A stretch of 64,000 bases of DNA from Dentipellis sp. KUC8613 (taxonomy: Eukaryota; Basidiomycota; Agaricomycetes; Russulales; Hericiaceae), in NCBI GenBank assembly GCA_002286715.1, contig NSJX01000005.1, positions 811,959 to 875,958 of the forward strand, in the 5' to 3' direction. The notes beneath the pieces are model-generated. The model worked only from the letters and a program-made list of their open reading frames with translations, did no database searches and was not told the origin of the DNA. Below, in pieces: positions 35,142 through 45,662 of the stretch. Made by a program: the position numbers and the translations under genes. The first letter of the stretch is position 1. Every line of letters begins with the position of its first letter.

Positions 35142-35425
35142 TTTCCGTGTGCTGATTCCCGCAAATGCTCAACACGTTGCACCGCTATAACACTAGATCT
35201 TATATACCAGAAGGGGCGCCGACGATCCAAAACATCGACGCTTGGCTCCCGCGCTGAGGCTTTATAGAGGTCACCAGTCGAGTTTATAGTAAGGTACAAT
35301 CACTTTCTCTGCCTGTTTGCGGAGGCTGATACCAATCTAAACACTGATAGCAGTACTTAAACATACCCCTCTCACCGCTCACAGAGTCCCCGACATACCC
35401 TTCATCCTACTACACCCTCCATACC

Positions 35426-36206
35426 ATGCTTTCTTTCGGCGCTCCAACGTGGCAGGCTTCTCTCCTCGCAGCCGCGGAGACGAGGGACAAGGCGAGACGG
35501 GAAACCGCACAGGGCCCACGAGGACGGGCTGCGACAGAAATAGTTCCGCGATTGTATCTAACGGACTACTTCACCGTGCGCAACGAAGAGGTGCTCAAGC
35601 GCCTGCGTATCACCCATGTCGTGTCCGTCATCGAATACGCCCCTGCGCTTCCCGAGCTACTCCCCGTGGACAATCGCGTACACATACCCATTATGGATAG
35701 GCCAGAAGCGGATCTGCTGAGCCATTTGGACATGACGACGGCGTTTATTCGAGATACGCTGGCTGAGAACGAGCAGAACCGTGTAATGGTGCGTCTTTTC
35801 TTCGTGCGTGAGCTCGCATGTATTCATCGTGAGATGTGAATTGCAGGTTCATTGCTTCCAAGGCATCAGTCGTAGCGCAACGGTCGTGTGCGCATACCTC
35901 ATGGCGACGATGGACATGACGCCTACCCAAGCTGTGTCATATGTCAAAGCCAAGCGCGGGATCGTGTCACCCAATATTGGTTTCTTGCGCCAACTAAACG
36001 CATACGCTGCGCGCCTTCCCCCAAGTTCGACGAAGACACTAACGCCCGCGGCGCGAGCTGCCTCGAGGTTGAGTGCGGGCTTCGGCATGGCACAACGTAT
36101 ACGAAAGCTTATTGATCGAGAAGGAGTGGGCGCGAGTACGAAGGCGGGAGGGGCCAAGTTGGCCCTGGAAGAGACCAATCTGAAAGAGGAGGTAGCTAAG
36201 AGCTGA
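35426..36206 (+). CDS. Dual-specificity protein phosphatase
   Basis: Two exons from ATG 35426 (MLSFGAPTWQASLL), joined over an intron at about 35788-35846, give a protein of about 240 residues. The DSP fold is clear: IVPRLYLTDYFTVRN at the start of the domain, LKRLRITHVVSVIEYAP, then the P-loop VHCFQGISRSATVV. This contains the catalytic Cys and Arg (HCx5R) and the following Ser. The general-acid Asp is probably in IMDRPEADLL, and the family motif AVSYVKAKRGIVSPNIGFLRQL follows. The tail is basic. It removes phosphate from Tyr and Ser/Thr, and is most like small atypical DUSP enzymes. All catalytic residues are intact. Confidence 0.92.
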
Positions 36207-36764
36207 TTGGTCTGTGGTCCGTTCTTCTCTGACGAAATACCCGTTACCCATAATCCATTCCTCACTTTTATCTTGGCTCACCATTTGGTGGTATAACGAC
36301 TAACGATATTAACTTACGGATGAGACTGCGGACTCTCACTATTCCCTGATACATCTCGTATCGTGTACTACATATCTAATTGTCTCGTAGCTTGTGCGTT
36401 CATGTGCGGATGATTTTGTTGAATACGATGTGATATTTCTGTGTGCTATGGATATGCACGGAAGTCCGCGGTCAGTAATTTCGCAATATCCATGGTATAA
36501 TACTTACCTCGAACAGTACGTTCGGGCAGCTCGGCTATAGAGGAGGAGGGGCGCTTGTTGAGGCTCGTGAACTAAGCGCCCAAAATAGGCGCGCTCACGC
36601 CTCTTGCTCTCAACTCCACAGCAGCCTCCAATACCTCCTCACTTTCTTCGTTCAACTGGCTCGCTAAACAAAACAGCCACGCAATTGGACAAACGGATAC
36701 ACTAAAATCTGTCGCAGAGCAACTCTACTTGGAAATCTGACTTTGCTCAGGTACAATATTCGAG
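36207..36764. other. Intergenic, PAF1 promoter side
   Basis: 558 bp. The first half is AT-rich 3-prime flank. From about 36540 it becomes GC-rich and contains the arm pair GGCGCTT...AAGCGCC (about 36549-36581) also found at the left window edge. No gene is visible. Confidence 0.5.
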
Positions 36765-38320
36765 ATGAGCTTCAAGAAGAGGTACGTCGCCTCATCTTCA
36801 TTTTACACGTCGTATTCATCACAATGAGCAGCAAACTTGACCTCCTCGTTCGCGTGCGGTATCAAAACCCGCTGCCGCCGCCACCATGTCCTCCCAAGCT
36901 CATCGATATCCCAACGAACCCGCAGCGTTACGCGCAACCAGAGTTCCTCGACTCTGTGACAAACGAGATGCCCCTTCCAATGATTGTCGACGCTGAATGC
37001 GGTATGCCGCTGGATTTGGGAAAATGGGAATGTCTCTGGCAGGAGGACGCCGACGACCGAGGTACGATTGAATACGACACCCGAACTGCACCTGTCCCGG
37101 TGACGCATGCATTGACTTTCATTTCCTCTCTATATCCAGCGCTCAACCCAGACCCGAAGGATCTCCCTGTTCTAGACCCGAAAGACCAGGCGCTTCTTCT
37201 AGACCCCTCCAGCTCTGCCTTCCATTCTTCACACGACTTGTCTCGTACTTCCACACCACTACCTGCCCATGTTCCCTGGCTGCGGAAAACGGAGTACATC
37301 AGTCGCGAGAACCAGTCGGGAGCACACCGACAGGCGCAGCGTGATCAGTACGTCCTTCCATACGTCATGTTGTCTGGGTATGTTAATCACTCGACGGCCA
37401 TTGCAGAAAGAAGAACAACGACGTATCCATTACGCGAGAATCGCAGCTCCAGTCTGTCGAGGCGTCATTCAAGGCCGCAAACGAGTTGCCACTTGCCGAA
37501 CTGCGGCACCCGACAAAACCCCACCTCACGGCTGTCGAATCCTACGACATCTTGCCAGACGCAGATATCTGGGCCAATGCGTACGACCTGTTCCGGTTCA
37601 GCGAGCGTCCGGGAGAACGCCCTCCAGATGTTCGCATTCTCCTCTTCGTTGAGATACGTGCCTTTTTCTCATGCAGCTTTCGTTCAGGTGGACGACCCGC
37701 GGCTGGATTGCGCTGTCATGCGTCCGATGGAAGCGGACGGTGACCATTTCCTCGCTTATTATCTCACGAAGGACGATGAATCTGCCTTGAAGTTCAAGGA
37801 GACGAGGTCGCAAACAGGAATCGACGACGTTCTCAACGAGGACGAGGTAGGCCATCCCTGCCATCCCTTCATTCATGATCACCAAACACATGTGTCGTAC
37901 AGGGCACAGATTTCCTCTTCCAACGCGACTACGAGGTTGTCAAGGTCGAGCAGGACGTGCCGAACGAGTTCTTGCTCGTGTTCGACGAGGGCGATGTTTC
38001 GCAGCGTCCACAAGGCGCATACTACAAGAACATCGAGCGGAAAATGCTGCTCAAGAAAAAGCGAACCGAGGTACATTTTTTGAGCGCGCTCATGCTGTTT
38101 CAATTTTTGATACAATTTCATGCAGCCCATCGAGCGCTTCCGCGACAAGTGGGCGCTGGTCCGCGTCTCGCATGTCCCGCCTGCAGTCGACGAGGCAGAA
38201 GAGCGAGCCGAAGCGCTTGCGGAGGTCACCGACCCTATGTATCTCCTTGGACGAGATGCCGAAGGGGAGGAAGATACCGAAGCTGCAGGCGGCGCGCAGA
38301 AGATCGAGGTGGATGCATAG
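36765..38320 (+). CDS. PAF1: PAF1 (RNA polymerase II-associated PAF complex subunit)
   Basis: The short first exon at ATG 36765 encodes MSFKK; an intron (36782-36831) leads to SKLDLLVRVRYQNPLPPPP, a family hallmark. An alternative start at 36824 gives MSSKLDLL. Next are FLDSVTNEMPLPMIVDAEC and MPLDLGKWECLW, then PWLRKTEYISRENQ. After further introns come ESQLQSVEASFKAANELPL, HPTKPHLTAVESYDILPD, PRLDCAVMRPMEADGDHF, the DFLFQRDYEVVKVEQD segment, and RFRDKWALVRVSHVPP. An acidic tail ends at 38320. Length (about 430 residues) and motif order fit fungal Paf1. It is the scaffold with Ctr9, Leo1, Cdc73 and Rtf1 that couples Pol II elongation to histone H2B ubiquitination and H3 methylation in the nucleus. 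No damage seen. Confidence 0.93.
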
Positions 38321-38648
38321 GCCGGCGGGCGGATTCTTGAGCATGTCTGGATGTATGGGTTTGCTTTCTATCTATAATTTTTATTTCCGTGAGACCCGTT
38401 CTCTGCAGATCGTCAGTGTCGTCGTGCGACCTGCGACCCCGCAAGTAGTCTCGATGATAGTCTCAACTTTGAGCAAGCTAAATTGCATCACCATAGTATT
38501 GTCAAAGCATCGCATCTACGAAAACGGTAGGTAACATTCCCAACACACTGCATTGCTATTCCCCGCCGCTCCCCAGCTTACTCTTACATTTCCCATTCCA
38601 CGTTGTTTGATAGCCTTGCCACTTCATTTGATCCTGAACCTTGTTGAT
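38321..38648. other. Intergenic between convergent PAF1 and F-box gene 1
   Basis: About 330 bp of low-complexity AT-rich flank between two facing stop codons; nothing else seen. Confidence 0.5.
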
Positions 38649-40382
38649 TTATTTGGAAACGGCCTTGCCGGCGTCAACATTGCCTGCGTATTTCTGCAAC
38701 TCGACGAGCTGTTCATCCGCCACGGACTCGGAAAGCTTCAGCGATTGGAGATCCATGCCTTGCTTCTTCCTCTGCTGCAGTTGAGCCACAAGAAGCGTGA
38801 AAGTCGGCTCCAGAGAGACGATGTTATTGCTCTCGAGATCAAGACGCTGCAGAGTGGGGAAGAATGATGCACGATCTCGGCCGTCCTCTCCGTCTCCAAT
38901 GGCCAGCTGCCGAAAGAGTGTCTCCAGGGTCGCGCCGTCTCTCCGGTTTGTGAAGTCTTTTATTATCAGCGTTTCCAGTGCGCTCATGGTCCGCGACACG
39001 TTTGCCCACCAGGCATCGTCCAGGCGCAGGTCGTAGATTTCGAGCACAGATGTGGTGACGTCTTGCAGAGGAAGCGCCGCGCAGAGCCCCGTGACCACCC
39101 GTCCCGTATTCGCCACCTGGCTGGCGGGACTATCTCGCCCGTTGAACAGCACGAGGGACGCCAGAGGACCCATTCCACCACCCTGCATGATCTTCATCAA
39201 AGACGCAGGGTTGCCCGTCCCAGCTCCCTCGTTATATTCGTCGGCATACTGGGAAGCGATATCCAGCCGGAAGCCTTCCCCACAGAGGTAACGGACTCCG
39301 ACGAAACGGGCAACGACACCTTGGCGCTCGAAGTGGCGGGTGAGAGCTTCGCCAATGCCGTGATCGCTGATCAGCGGCCCAGCCGACCTCGTCTCGAAAG
39401 ACAGGTAGGCGTAGAGGTACAGGTAGGCATTGAAGGGGAGCGTGAACCGATCCACCAATCGCGCGCAATCGTCCATGGTGCCGGCGAATCGCAGCACGCG
39501 CAGACGGCCCAGGTATACGGTCTCGGCGTCCTTTATGGAGGTGGAGAACGGGAGGTCTATGTCCGCGCTCGGCCAGCCGTCCTCATATATCGACTCCATG
39601 TTGAGCGAAAGCAGTTCCAGATTTGGAAGGTCGCGCAGCGCGGTGAACATTTGCTCGACATCCGTCGCGGTCCTTGGGATAATCCCGACCCGTAGGTCCA
39701 CGAGAGTATTGCTGCGGAAGATCGGCGACAGCCAGGAGAGTATGAACTTGTCGGATCTAAAATTGCGGAGCGCCGGCACGAAAGGCAGGGTGTCGGAGGT
39801 GGGTTCGGTGGGGAGAAGGACCTGGGAGGCAAGTCGCAGGTAGGTGAGGCGCTCCAGCGATTCCGAATGCTCCAGCACTGATACGTAGGACGTTAACTGC
39901 TCATAGGGGGCGCAGATAGACAGCGTGGTAACCCGCTGCACGTGCTGCATCGCAGTGAAGAGAAGGTCCGCGTCCATCTTGTCCTGGAAATATTTATCGT
40001 GGTCGTCCCACTCAATGGTCAAAGCACCTGGTTTCGAGCGATCGATGATGGCTTGCACCAGGCCCGGGTGGCCAAAACGCATCTTCTTCCACAGCGCAGG
40101 GCGTTTGATCGCGATTGAACGCCAGCGCTTACAGACGTGCGTGATATACAGCCACGTTAGATCGTCGACTTGATGACGCTTCCTAGCCTCGGCCGTGAAG
40201 ATATGCGAAGGTTTCTCCCAGTCCTCCACCAGCGATGAACCGTGCGTAGCTTCTTCGAATATTTGCTCAAGCAGTTTGTTTGTCAGCCGAAGTACGCCTT
40301 GATCCCCCGATCCCACTACTTCCTCGGTCGGATTCGAAGGTAAGACTGACGGTGACACTTCAGAGAGGCGTTCTTCAGACAT
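38649..40382 (-). CDS. F-box protein 1 (substrate receptor type, intronless)
   Basis: One uninterrupted frame of 577 codons from ATG 40382 (MSEERLSEVSPSVLP). The F-box lies at about residues 30-95: LRLTNKLLEQIFEEATHG, then LYITHVCKRWRSIAIKRPALWKKMRF, with the usual W/L ends. The rest is a leucine-rich, repeat-like array without textbook LRRs (FTALRDLPNLELLSLNMES, LRVLRFAGTMDDCARLVDRF, FPTLQRLDLESNNIVSLEP). F-box proteins bring substrates to SCF ubiquitin ligases through Skp1; the substrate is unknown. It is a clear paralogue of the F-box gene at 45663-47558 and of the pseudogene at 41220-42310. Lack of introns, in a genome where most genes have several, fits a lineage-expanded family. Confidence 0.88.
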   Translation of the reverse strand: MSEERLSEVSPSVLPSNPTEEVVGSGDQGVLRLTNKLLEQIFEEATHGSSLVEDWEKPSHIFTAEARKRHQVDDLTWLYITHVCKRWRSIAIKRPALWKKMRFGHPGLVQAIIDRSKPGALTIEWDDHDKYFQDKMDADLLFTAMQHVQRVTTLSICAPYEQLTSYVSVLEHSESLERLTYLRLASQVLLPTEPTSDTLPFVPALRNFRSDKFILSWLSPIFRSNTLVDLRVGIIPRTATDVEQMFTALRDLPNLELLSLNMESIYEDGWPSADIDLPFSTSIKDAETVYLGRLRVLRFAGTMDDCARLVDRFTLPFNAYLYLYAYLSFETRSAGPLISDHGIGEALTRHFERQGVVARFVGVRYLCGEGFRLDIASQYADEYNEGAGTGNPASLMKIMQGGGMGPLASLVLFNGRDSPASQVANTGRVVTGLCAALPLQDVTTSVLEIYDLRLDDAWWANVSRTMSALETLIIKDFTNRRDGATLETLFRQLAIGDGEDGRDRASFFPTLQRLDLESNNIVSLEPTFTLLVAQLQQRKKQGMDLQSLKLSESVADEQLVELQKYAGNVDAGKAVSK

Positions 40383-41219
40383 GATCTGTACGTGATCAAC
40401 TCAGTGTACAGCTCTGAACACAAACTGACGGCCATCTCACTTTGAAATTGTATTGGTGATGGGTCGAGACCTGATAGGCGGGGAAACAGATGACAAGGTA
40501 GCAGTGCGAATAGTGGTGGGCGCAAGTCGAAGGGCTCTGAATCAAGCAGCTATACAACCGGAGTCGTCGTGCAGAGCAAGAGGTGAGCGCTGGAAATTTT
40601 CGTCGGGGTGGGTTCCTATGTTAGGACGTTCCCAGGCCAGGTATCCAGTACTTTTTTAAGCACCAACGCGTGGCTTTGTACGTGACACAGATCCGTTGGT
40701 CAAGGGTTGTCAATTCAATGCGGAAAGACGGCTAGCGTGGCTTGTCTTTTTGGTATGCGCTGCTCAATTATCCGCCGTTATGGCAAGCTCATCAATTACC
40801 AGAGAGAAAAAGGCTGCGAGCAGGCATATCTTTCCAGGACGCTAACACATAACTCAATGGGAAAGCAGGAAGAATTCTGAGGAACTTGGAGTGTGTAATT
40901 ATCGTGGCCTCGAAAGCGAAGAGAAGGGGGGACATTCTTTAACTTCTTAAGCACTCGGCGTATGCCGAGCTATCTTCAACCCCCCTCCAACTATAGCAGT
41001 CTGCGACCTCGTAAAAGGCGACGACTGCAGATGACATGCCCACTTCAAAGCACATGACCCCTGCTCAACCGAACGAAGGCTGTGTCCAGTTGGATATGGT
41101 CAAAGGTCAATACGGATGACATTCAAGCCGGTATGTGGTGTTTTCTGAGACCCCGTCCGTGGTGTTCTAGCCCCCGACTATCTGACATGCGCTTCCCACT
41201 CAGGTCGTTAATGTGCCTA
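40383..41219. other. Intergenic, F-box 1 upstream region
   Basis: About 840 bp with no coherent frame. The part from about 40860 to 41200 is probably decayed sequence 3-prime of the F-box pseudogene. Confidence 0.45.
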
Positions 41220-42310
41220 CGGTGATCCGGTCCACGATTGTTTGAATCTCGCTCCGCTGCTCCACCGGCAGTTGCGAAAGTCACAGCCTCCGGAAGCCCC
41301 TTCTTTGCTCATGTCTCTCCCGCAGTTTGACCGCGAAGATGGAGAGCATGGACCATTGTTCACCCTCGAGGAAATTTTGGCCAAGGATGGAAGGAATGCT
41401 GCGCCGTCCGTTCGCACCGTCGCCCTTCGACCGTCCATCAGAAAGCTAACAGGCGAAATCTTTCAAAGTAGCTGTGTCGAGATGGAAACCTTTACAATGG
41501 TAGCTCCCAGCGCACGCGGGTACGTGGAAATCTTCGACGTCCGTCTCTAAATATTGAACCGTGTACTTCATAGCGGGGATTGTGACGTCCACCGCAGGGA
41601 GGGCTGCGCAAAGTCTAGAACCACGGGCTCTATCGTATTACTCCGGCCCTTGTCGCCAAGTTCGCTTTCGTTTACAACAAGAGACAACAACTTGCCCATT
41701 CCGTTGTTTTGCATCATCTTTGCCCAATCGACATGGTCATCTGCCCTTCATAGACGCTAGCATACGGAGTGATGTCCGTCTGGAAGCCCTCCCCAAGGAG
41801 ACCGTGACACCCGATGGAACGAGGCATGATTCTCTGAGCAGGGCTCAGAGCGGCACTACGGTGCCCAAAACGGCTCGCAGCGGCCCAGCAAATGCTACGA
41901 ACATGGTCTAACGGTCCACCTGCACTCATCCGGATATATAATATATGAATATACCTACGTATATCAGTGGGTACTATGATGCGGTCCATAAGCCGCATGC
42001 AGTCGATCAGGTTGTCCACAAAATGTATTGCACGCAATTTCTATGGGTGTATTGGCTCGCTGTATGTGGTGGAAAGCCAGCCCTCCTATTGGCACGTTCT
42101 AGAGAGGGAACTTCTAGTGAGCAGGTCGACGCCTCTTCAGAGCAAAATATTGGCTGATATGTATGCCTCAGTGCGTAGACAGTGGCTAACTCGAACGTTG
42201 TCCCATCCTTGGCCAACAAGGTGATTCTAGATGATGGGTAATCTCGATGGAAGTACGTCCCTGAGATAGTAATTAGCGGAAGGTACGCCGCTACACGTAT
42301 CATGTACTCC
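41220..42310 (-). pseudogene. Decayed F-box gene copy
   Basis: Pieces in shifting frames on the minus strand align along F-box genes 1 and 2. EPIHP-stop-KLRAIHF followed by LIDCMRLMDRIIVPTD matches LLHPRKLRMLRF...DDCARFLDHFIVPAD of gene 2, with an in-frame TAG at about 42042. GLLGEGFQTDITPYASVYEG matches YLCGEGFRLDIASQYADEYNEG of gene 1. DWAKMMQNNGMGKLLSLVV matches AWSRMLQDNAIDPLLSLVI of gene 2, but in another frame. Near the 3-prime end LSIFAVKLRERHEQRRGF runs into a stop at about 41283. The N-terminal F-box itself is missing. Several stops and frameshifts make it non-functional. Confidence 0.8.
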
Positions 42311-43115
42311 CATAGATATTTGTTTTCAGCCGATCAGACAAGCGTGTCGAGTGGAGAGCGCCAGATAATGTGAGTGGTTCTGGTTCCGAACAAGGTACCA
42401 TACGGGCGTCTGATGATTATATGTCAGGGCCTCAAAATTCGAGACCGTTGATTTGCCGCCGAAAAAACTCTACCATATGCCTGAGCTTCTGGTCAGTGGG
42501 TGATGAAGTCTGCAGGCGTCAGACGCTAACAACACCACTCCCTCTCGCGTCTATATCGATGATACGTACTGGATCTCACATACCTCACTCTGACACACCG
42601 GGTGCGTGGCCTCCGATGCAAAATGATCTACGCTAGACCTATCCCCGATGGCCACCGGTACTCCATGACGGTTATAGACAAGATACTACAATGAGTTCCA
42701 CCGAATGGTCTAAATTTGCTGATGCTTGTAGCGCTGGGACCCCAGCACTTTATTTGCCTTTGATCGACATTGCCTTCAGGCCATCCAAAGCCATCTTGGG
42801 GATGTGAGTCGTTGACATCTCATCGCTAACCATCAGTTTTATGTAGTCAGTCAGGGTCTCGAGTCTGTAGAGAATCAATATGTGTGGTACGTTTACATAC
42901 GACGGTTTATGCATGAGTGCGAAGCTGACTGAACTGCCTTCACACATCGATCCTGCAGTATGCTGCATGGCCATCATCACGCCAATCGGATACGTGTTTG
43001 AAGCCTTCCCCAGGCGCTTACCTTTACACAAGAAGGCGCACTATAAAGAAAGTGACGAACTGTCCAGTAGCCCCAAACCGCCTCTACCACTACCCTCACT
43101 CGCAAAATTCCCATT
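42311..43115. other. Intergenic between F-box pseudogene and FAD oxidase
   Basis: About 800 bp. A minus-strand open stretch at 42750-43031 ends in DYIKLMVSDEMSTTHIPKMA, which could be one more decayed F-box tail, but I cannot align it convincingly. A TATA-like CTATAAAG lies at about 43041. Confidence 0.4.
43041..43048 (+). promoter_or_regulatory. TATA-like element of FAD oxidase gene
   Basis: CTATAAAG, 68-75 bp before the start codon at 43116; a plausible core promoter element. Confidence 0.45.
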
Positions 43116-44932
43116 ATGTCGGACCTTTCCTCGTTCAAAAAAGTATTCAAGGGCGACGTCGTCACTCCTGACTCCCCGGAATATGAGCAGGCCATCGCGC
43201 GCTGGGCGGCAAATTCTCAACGCCGGGCTGCAGTCGTCGCCTTTGTCAAAGACGCCGACGACGTATCTGCAGCTCTCAAGTATGCGCGGGAACATAAGCT
43301 TCCTATCGCTGTGAAGGGAGGCGGACATAACCCTGCCGGCGCGTCTTCCGTCGAAGGTGGGCTTGTCATTGACTTGTCCAGGCACATCACTGGTGTGCGC
43401 ATCGATGAGGAGAAGAAGCTCGGGTACGTTGGTGGAGGCGCCTTGTGGAAGAACGTGGACGAGACCGCGATCAAATATGGACTTGCGGGCGTTGGCGGCA
43501 CCGTGAACCACGTACGTGACAAATCAGCCGACTTAATCTTGAGATATTGACGCTTCGCTGTAGACCGGCGTTGGAGGGTGTGTTATAGACTCAGTGGACC
43601 CTCAGTTGCGTGTTAACCGTTGAAACAGGCTTACCCTTGGCGGTGGTTTCGGCTATCTGACTGGCGACCATGGTCTTGTTGTCGATAACCTGGTTCAGGT
43701 GAGCTCCAGGCTGGAGATATGACATCACTTTCACTTATTCGCCATTGGTATCAAGGCAACTGTGGTTACCGCCGATGGTTCTATCCTGGCTGCGAACAAG
43801 ACGGAAAACCCTGATCTTTTCTGGGCTCTTCGCGGTGGAGGATCCAACTTCGGTGTCGTCACAGAGTTTGTCTTCCAGCTGCATCCCCAGCGCAGCACCG
43901 TCTTCGGGGGGATGATCGTCTTCCCCGGCTTCGTTGTTGACCAACTTATGCCAATTTTGGTGGAGAAGTTCAGCAAAGGGTTGGATCCTAAGGAGACTTT
44001 CATGCAGGTTCTTACACTTGATCCCGCTGGACGCGTAAGTGTTATACATCTCCCGGCTGTCTGAAGTTTCGGTTCTTATGACGAATTCTTGATAGCCCTG
44101 CATTGTTTTCACTGTATTCTACAATGGCTCGGAAGAAGAGGGCCGTGCTCATTACAAACCTTTCTACGACTTGAGTACGTCAGATCCGGCTGTTCGCATC
44201 TGAAGAAGGTTACCGACTTGTCTGCAGAACCTGTGATGGACACATGTCGTGAGATCCCTTACGAAAAACTCAACACTATCCAGGTAATTGAACAGGTATA
44301 CTATCGCTGGCAGACAGCATCTGATGCCGTATACGCTTCGCAGAACGACAAAGTCGAGCACGGCAGGAACTACTACATGAAGCCCGCCTACTTGATCCGC
44401 CCTGATCTCAACGTCACGAAGAAGCTCCTTGAACGCCTTCCCCAGCTCGTGGCCACGCACAAAGACGCCATTGAGGGCATAACTTTCGTCATTGAGTACT
44501 GGTCTTTGAAGAAGGCGTGCAGCGTGCCGGCTGGCGAGACCGCCTTCATCCGCGACCCCCGGCTCAGTGGCGTGGCAAATGTCGTCTTCCGCGAGAACAC
44601 GCCGGAGCACCTGAAACTCACCAGGCAGATCGCGAGCGAGTTAATCGAAATCACGCAGACGCTGCCCGAGAACACACAAGGGAGCGGCACTGGCTACGGG
44701 AACTACAGTGCGCTTTATATTGTCTTATTTTGCTTGTTCTTTGACTAATGCCTTTGGTTTTTCCGTAGACAGCGACCAGGCTGATCCCGCTGCGATCAAG
44801 GAAGCACCGCAGGCTAACAATGCTCAGGCGTTGTTTGGTGCTAACTACTCGAGATTGACGGAGCTGAAGAAGAAATATGACCCGGACATGGTGTTTTCCA
44901 AGTGGTTCACCATCGCGCCTGCTGAAAAATAA
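43116..44932 (+). CDS. Berberine-bridge-enzyme-like FAD-linked oxidase
   Basis: About seven exons from ATG 43116. The FAD-binding PCMH domain shows [20 protein letters not shown], then [12 protein letters not shown], whose His is the expected 8-alpha-histidyl FAD attachment site. After that come [20 protein letters not shown] and [20 protein letters not shown]. The C-terminal BBE segment is [19 protein letters not shown]...VFSKWF. The position that carries the second, cysteinyl FAD bond in bicovalent members (Cys four residues before GVGG) is Val here, so a single covalent link is expected. The exon with TGVGG is only 14 nt (43564-43577). There is no obvious signal peptide, so it is probably intracellular. 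Such enzymes oxidise sugars, alcohols or alkaloid-like secondary metabolites; the substrate is unknown. It sits inside the F-box cluster. Confidence 0.9.
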
Positions 44933-45109
44933 AACGATAGCGAACGAGGCAATATAACACTTGTATTCATTCTGCTGTACTGATTCCGTTGTTCCTTTGT
45001 TTCACAATACCTATCACACTGCTCACACCAATCTTCTTGCAAACCAGCGGTTCGGCGGAAAGCCTGCGTCGTGCGCTGCTCGAAGCCAGGGTGCCCGGGA
45101 CCAGTAGTT

Positions 45110-45296
45110 GCGTGACTGCTGCGCATCGCACCTTCATAGTCGCCGGTGCCTCCATAAATATCTGGTCGAGCAGTTCATTTACCATTCGGAATCGGAACAT
45201 GTCCGTTCCCCTTTGGAGCTCCGATATGGCAATGCTCAGGACGAGGGTTGACAAGGGCTCAGGTACGAGGCTTTCTTTAGGCATGCTCTGTACCAT
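45110..45296 (-). pseudogene. Truncated F-box gene 5-prime fragment
   Basis: An ATG at 45296 opens MVQSMPKESLVPEP and reaches FRMVNELLDQIFMEAPATMK, which aligns with LRLTNKLLEQIFEEATHGS and SRLANELLQQIFIEATRE of the two intact F-box genes. The similarity stops right after this first helix pair. It is probably a broken copy lying between the FAD oxidase and F-box gene 2. Confidence 0.7.
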
Positions 45297-45662
45297 GTTG
45301 TGATTCGGAATCAGATCATTAGGTCAATGGCGCAACAATGTCGGCCTATTGCCGCTGAATTCACCTGCATGAGAGGCAGATTGAAAGCAAGCCAGGCCGA
45401 TATAGAGCGCGAATAGACTGCCGAGATACTGATACATTATCCGATGAGAAGTAGAGGTCCGGATCGCAAATCGACAAGTATGAGAGAAGGTAGATCGGAA
45501 ACAGATCCGTGATTGGTAGATGACATGTAATTTGCAGAAAGCTAGGTATACAAAGCCAATTCGGAGCCTCACCAATTTCTCGGCCCTCAGCAAATATTTC
45601 AATCAATATTGTGTACCTACCCCCGAAAATATCGCCGACCTGCTGCAGCTTCGCTGGCCCTC
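45297..45662. other. Intergenic between F-box fragment and F-box gene 2
   Basis: About 370 bp; short frames only, without family features. Confidence 0.45.

Noticed and set aside
42750..43031. Minus-strand frame ending in DYIKLMVSDEMSTTHIPKMA
   Set aside because: Possibly an F-box remnant, but no alignment to the neighbours that I could defend.
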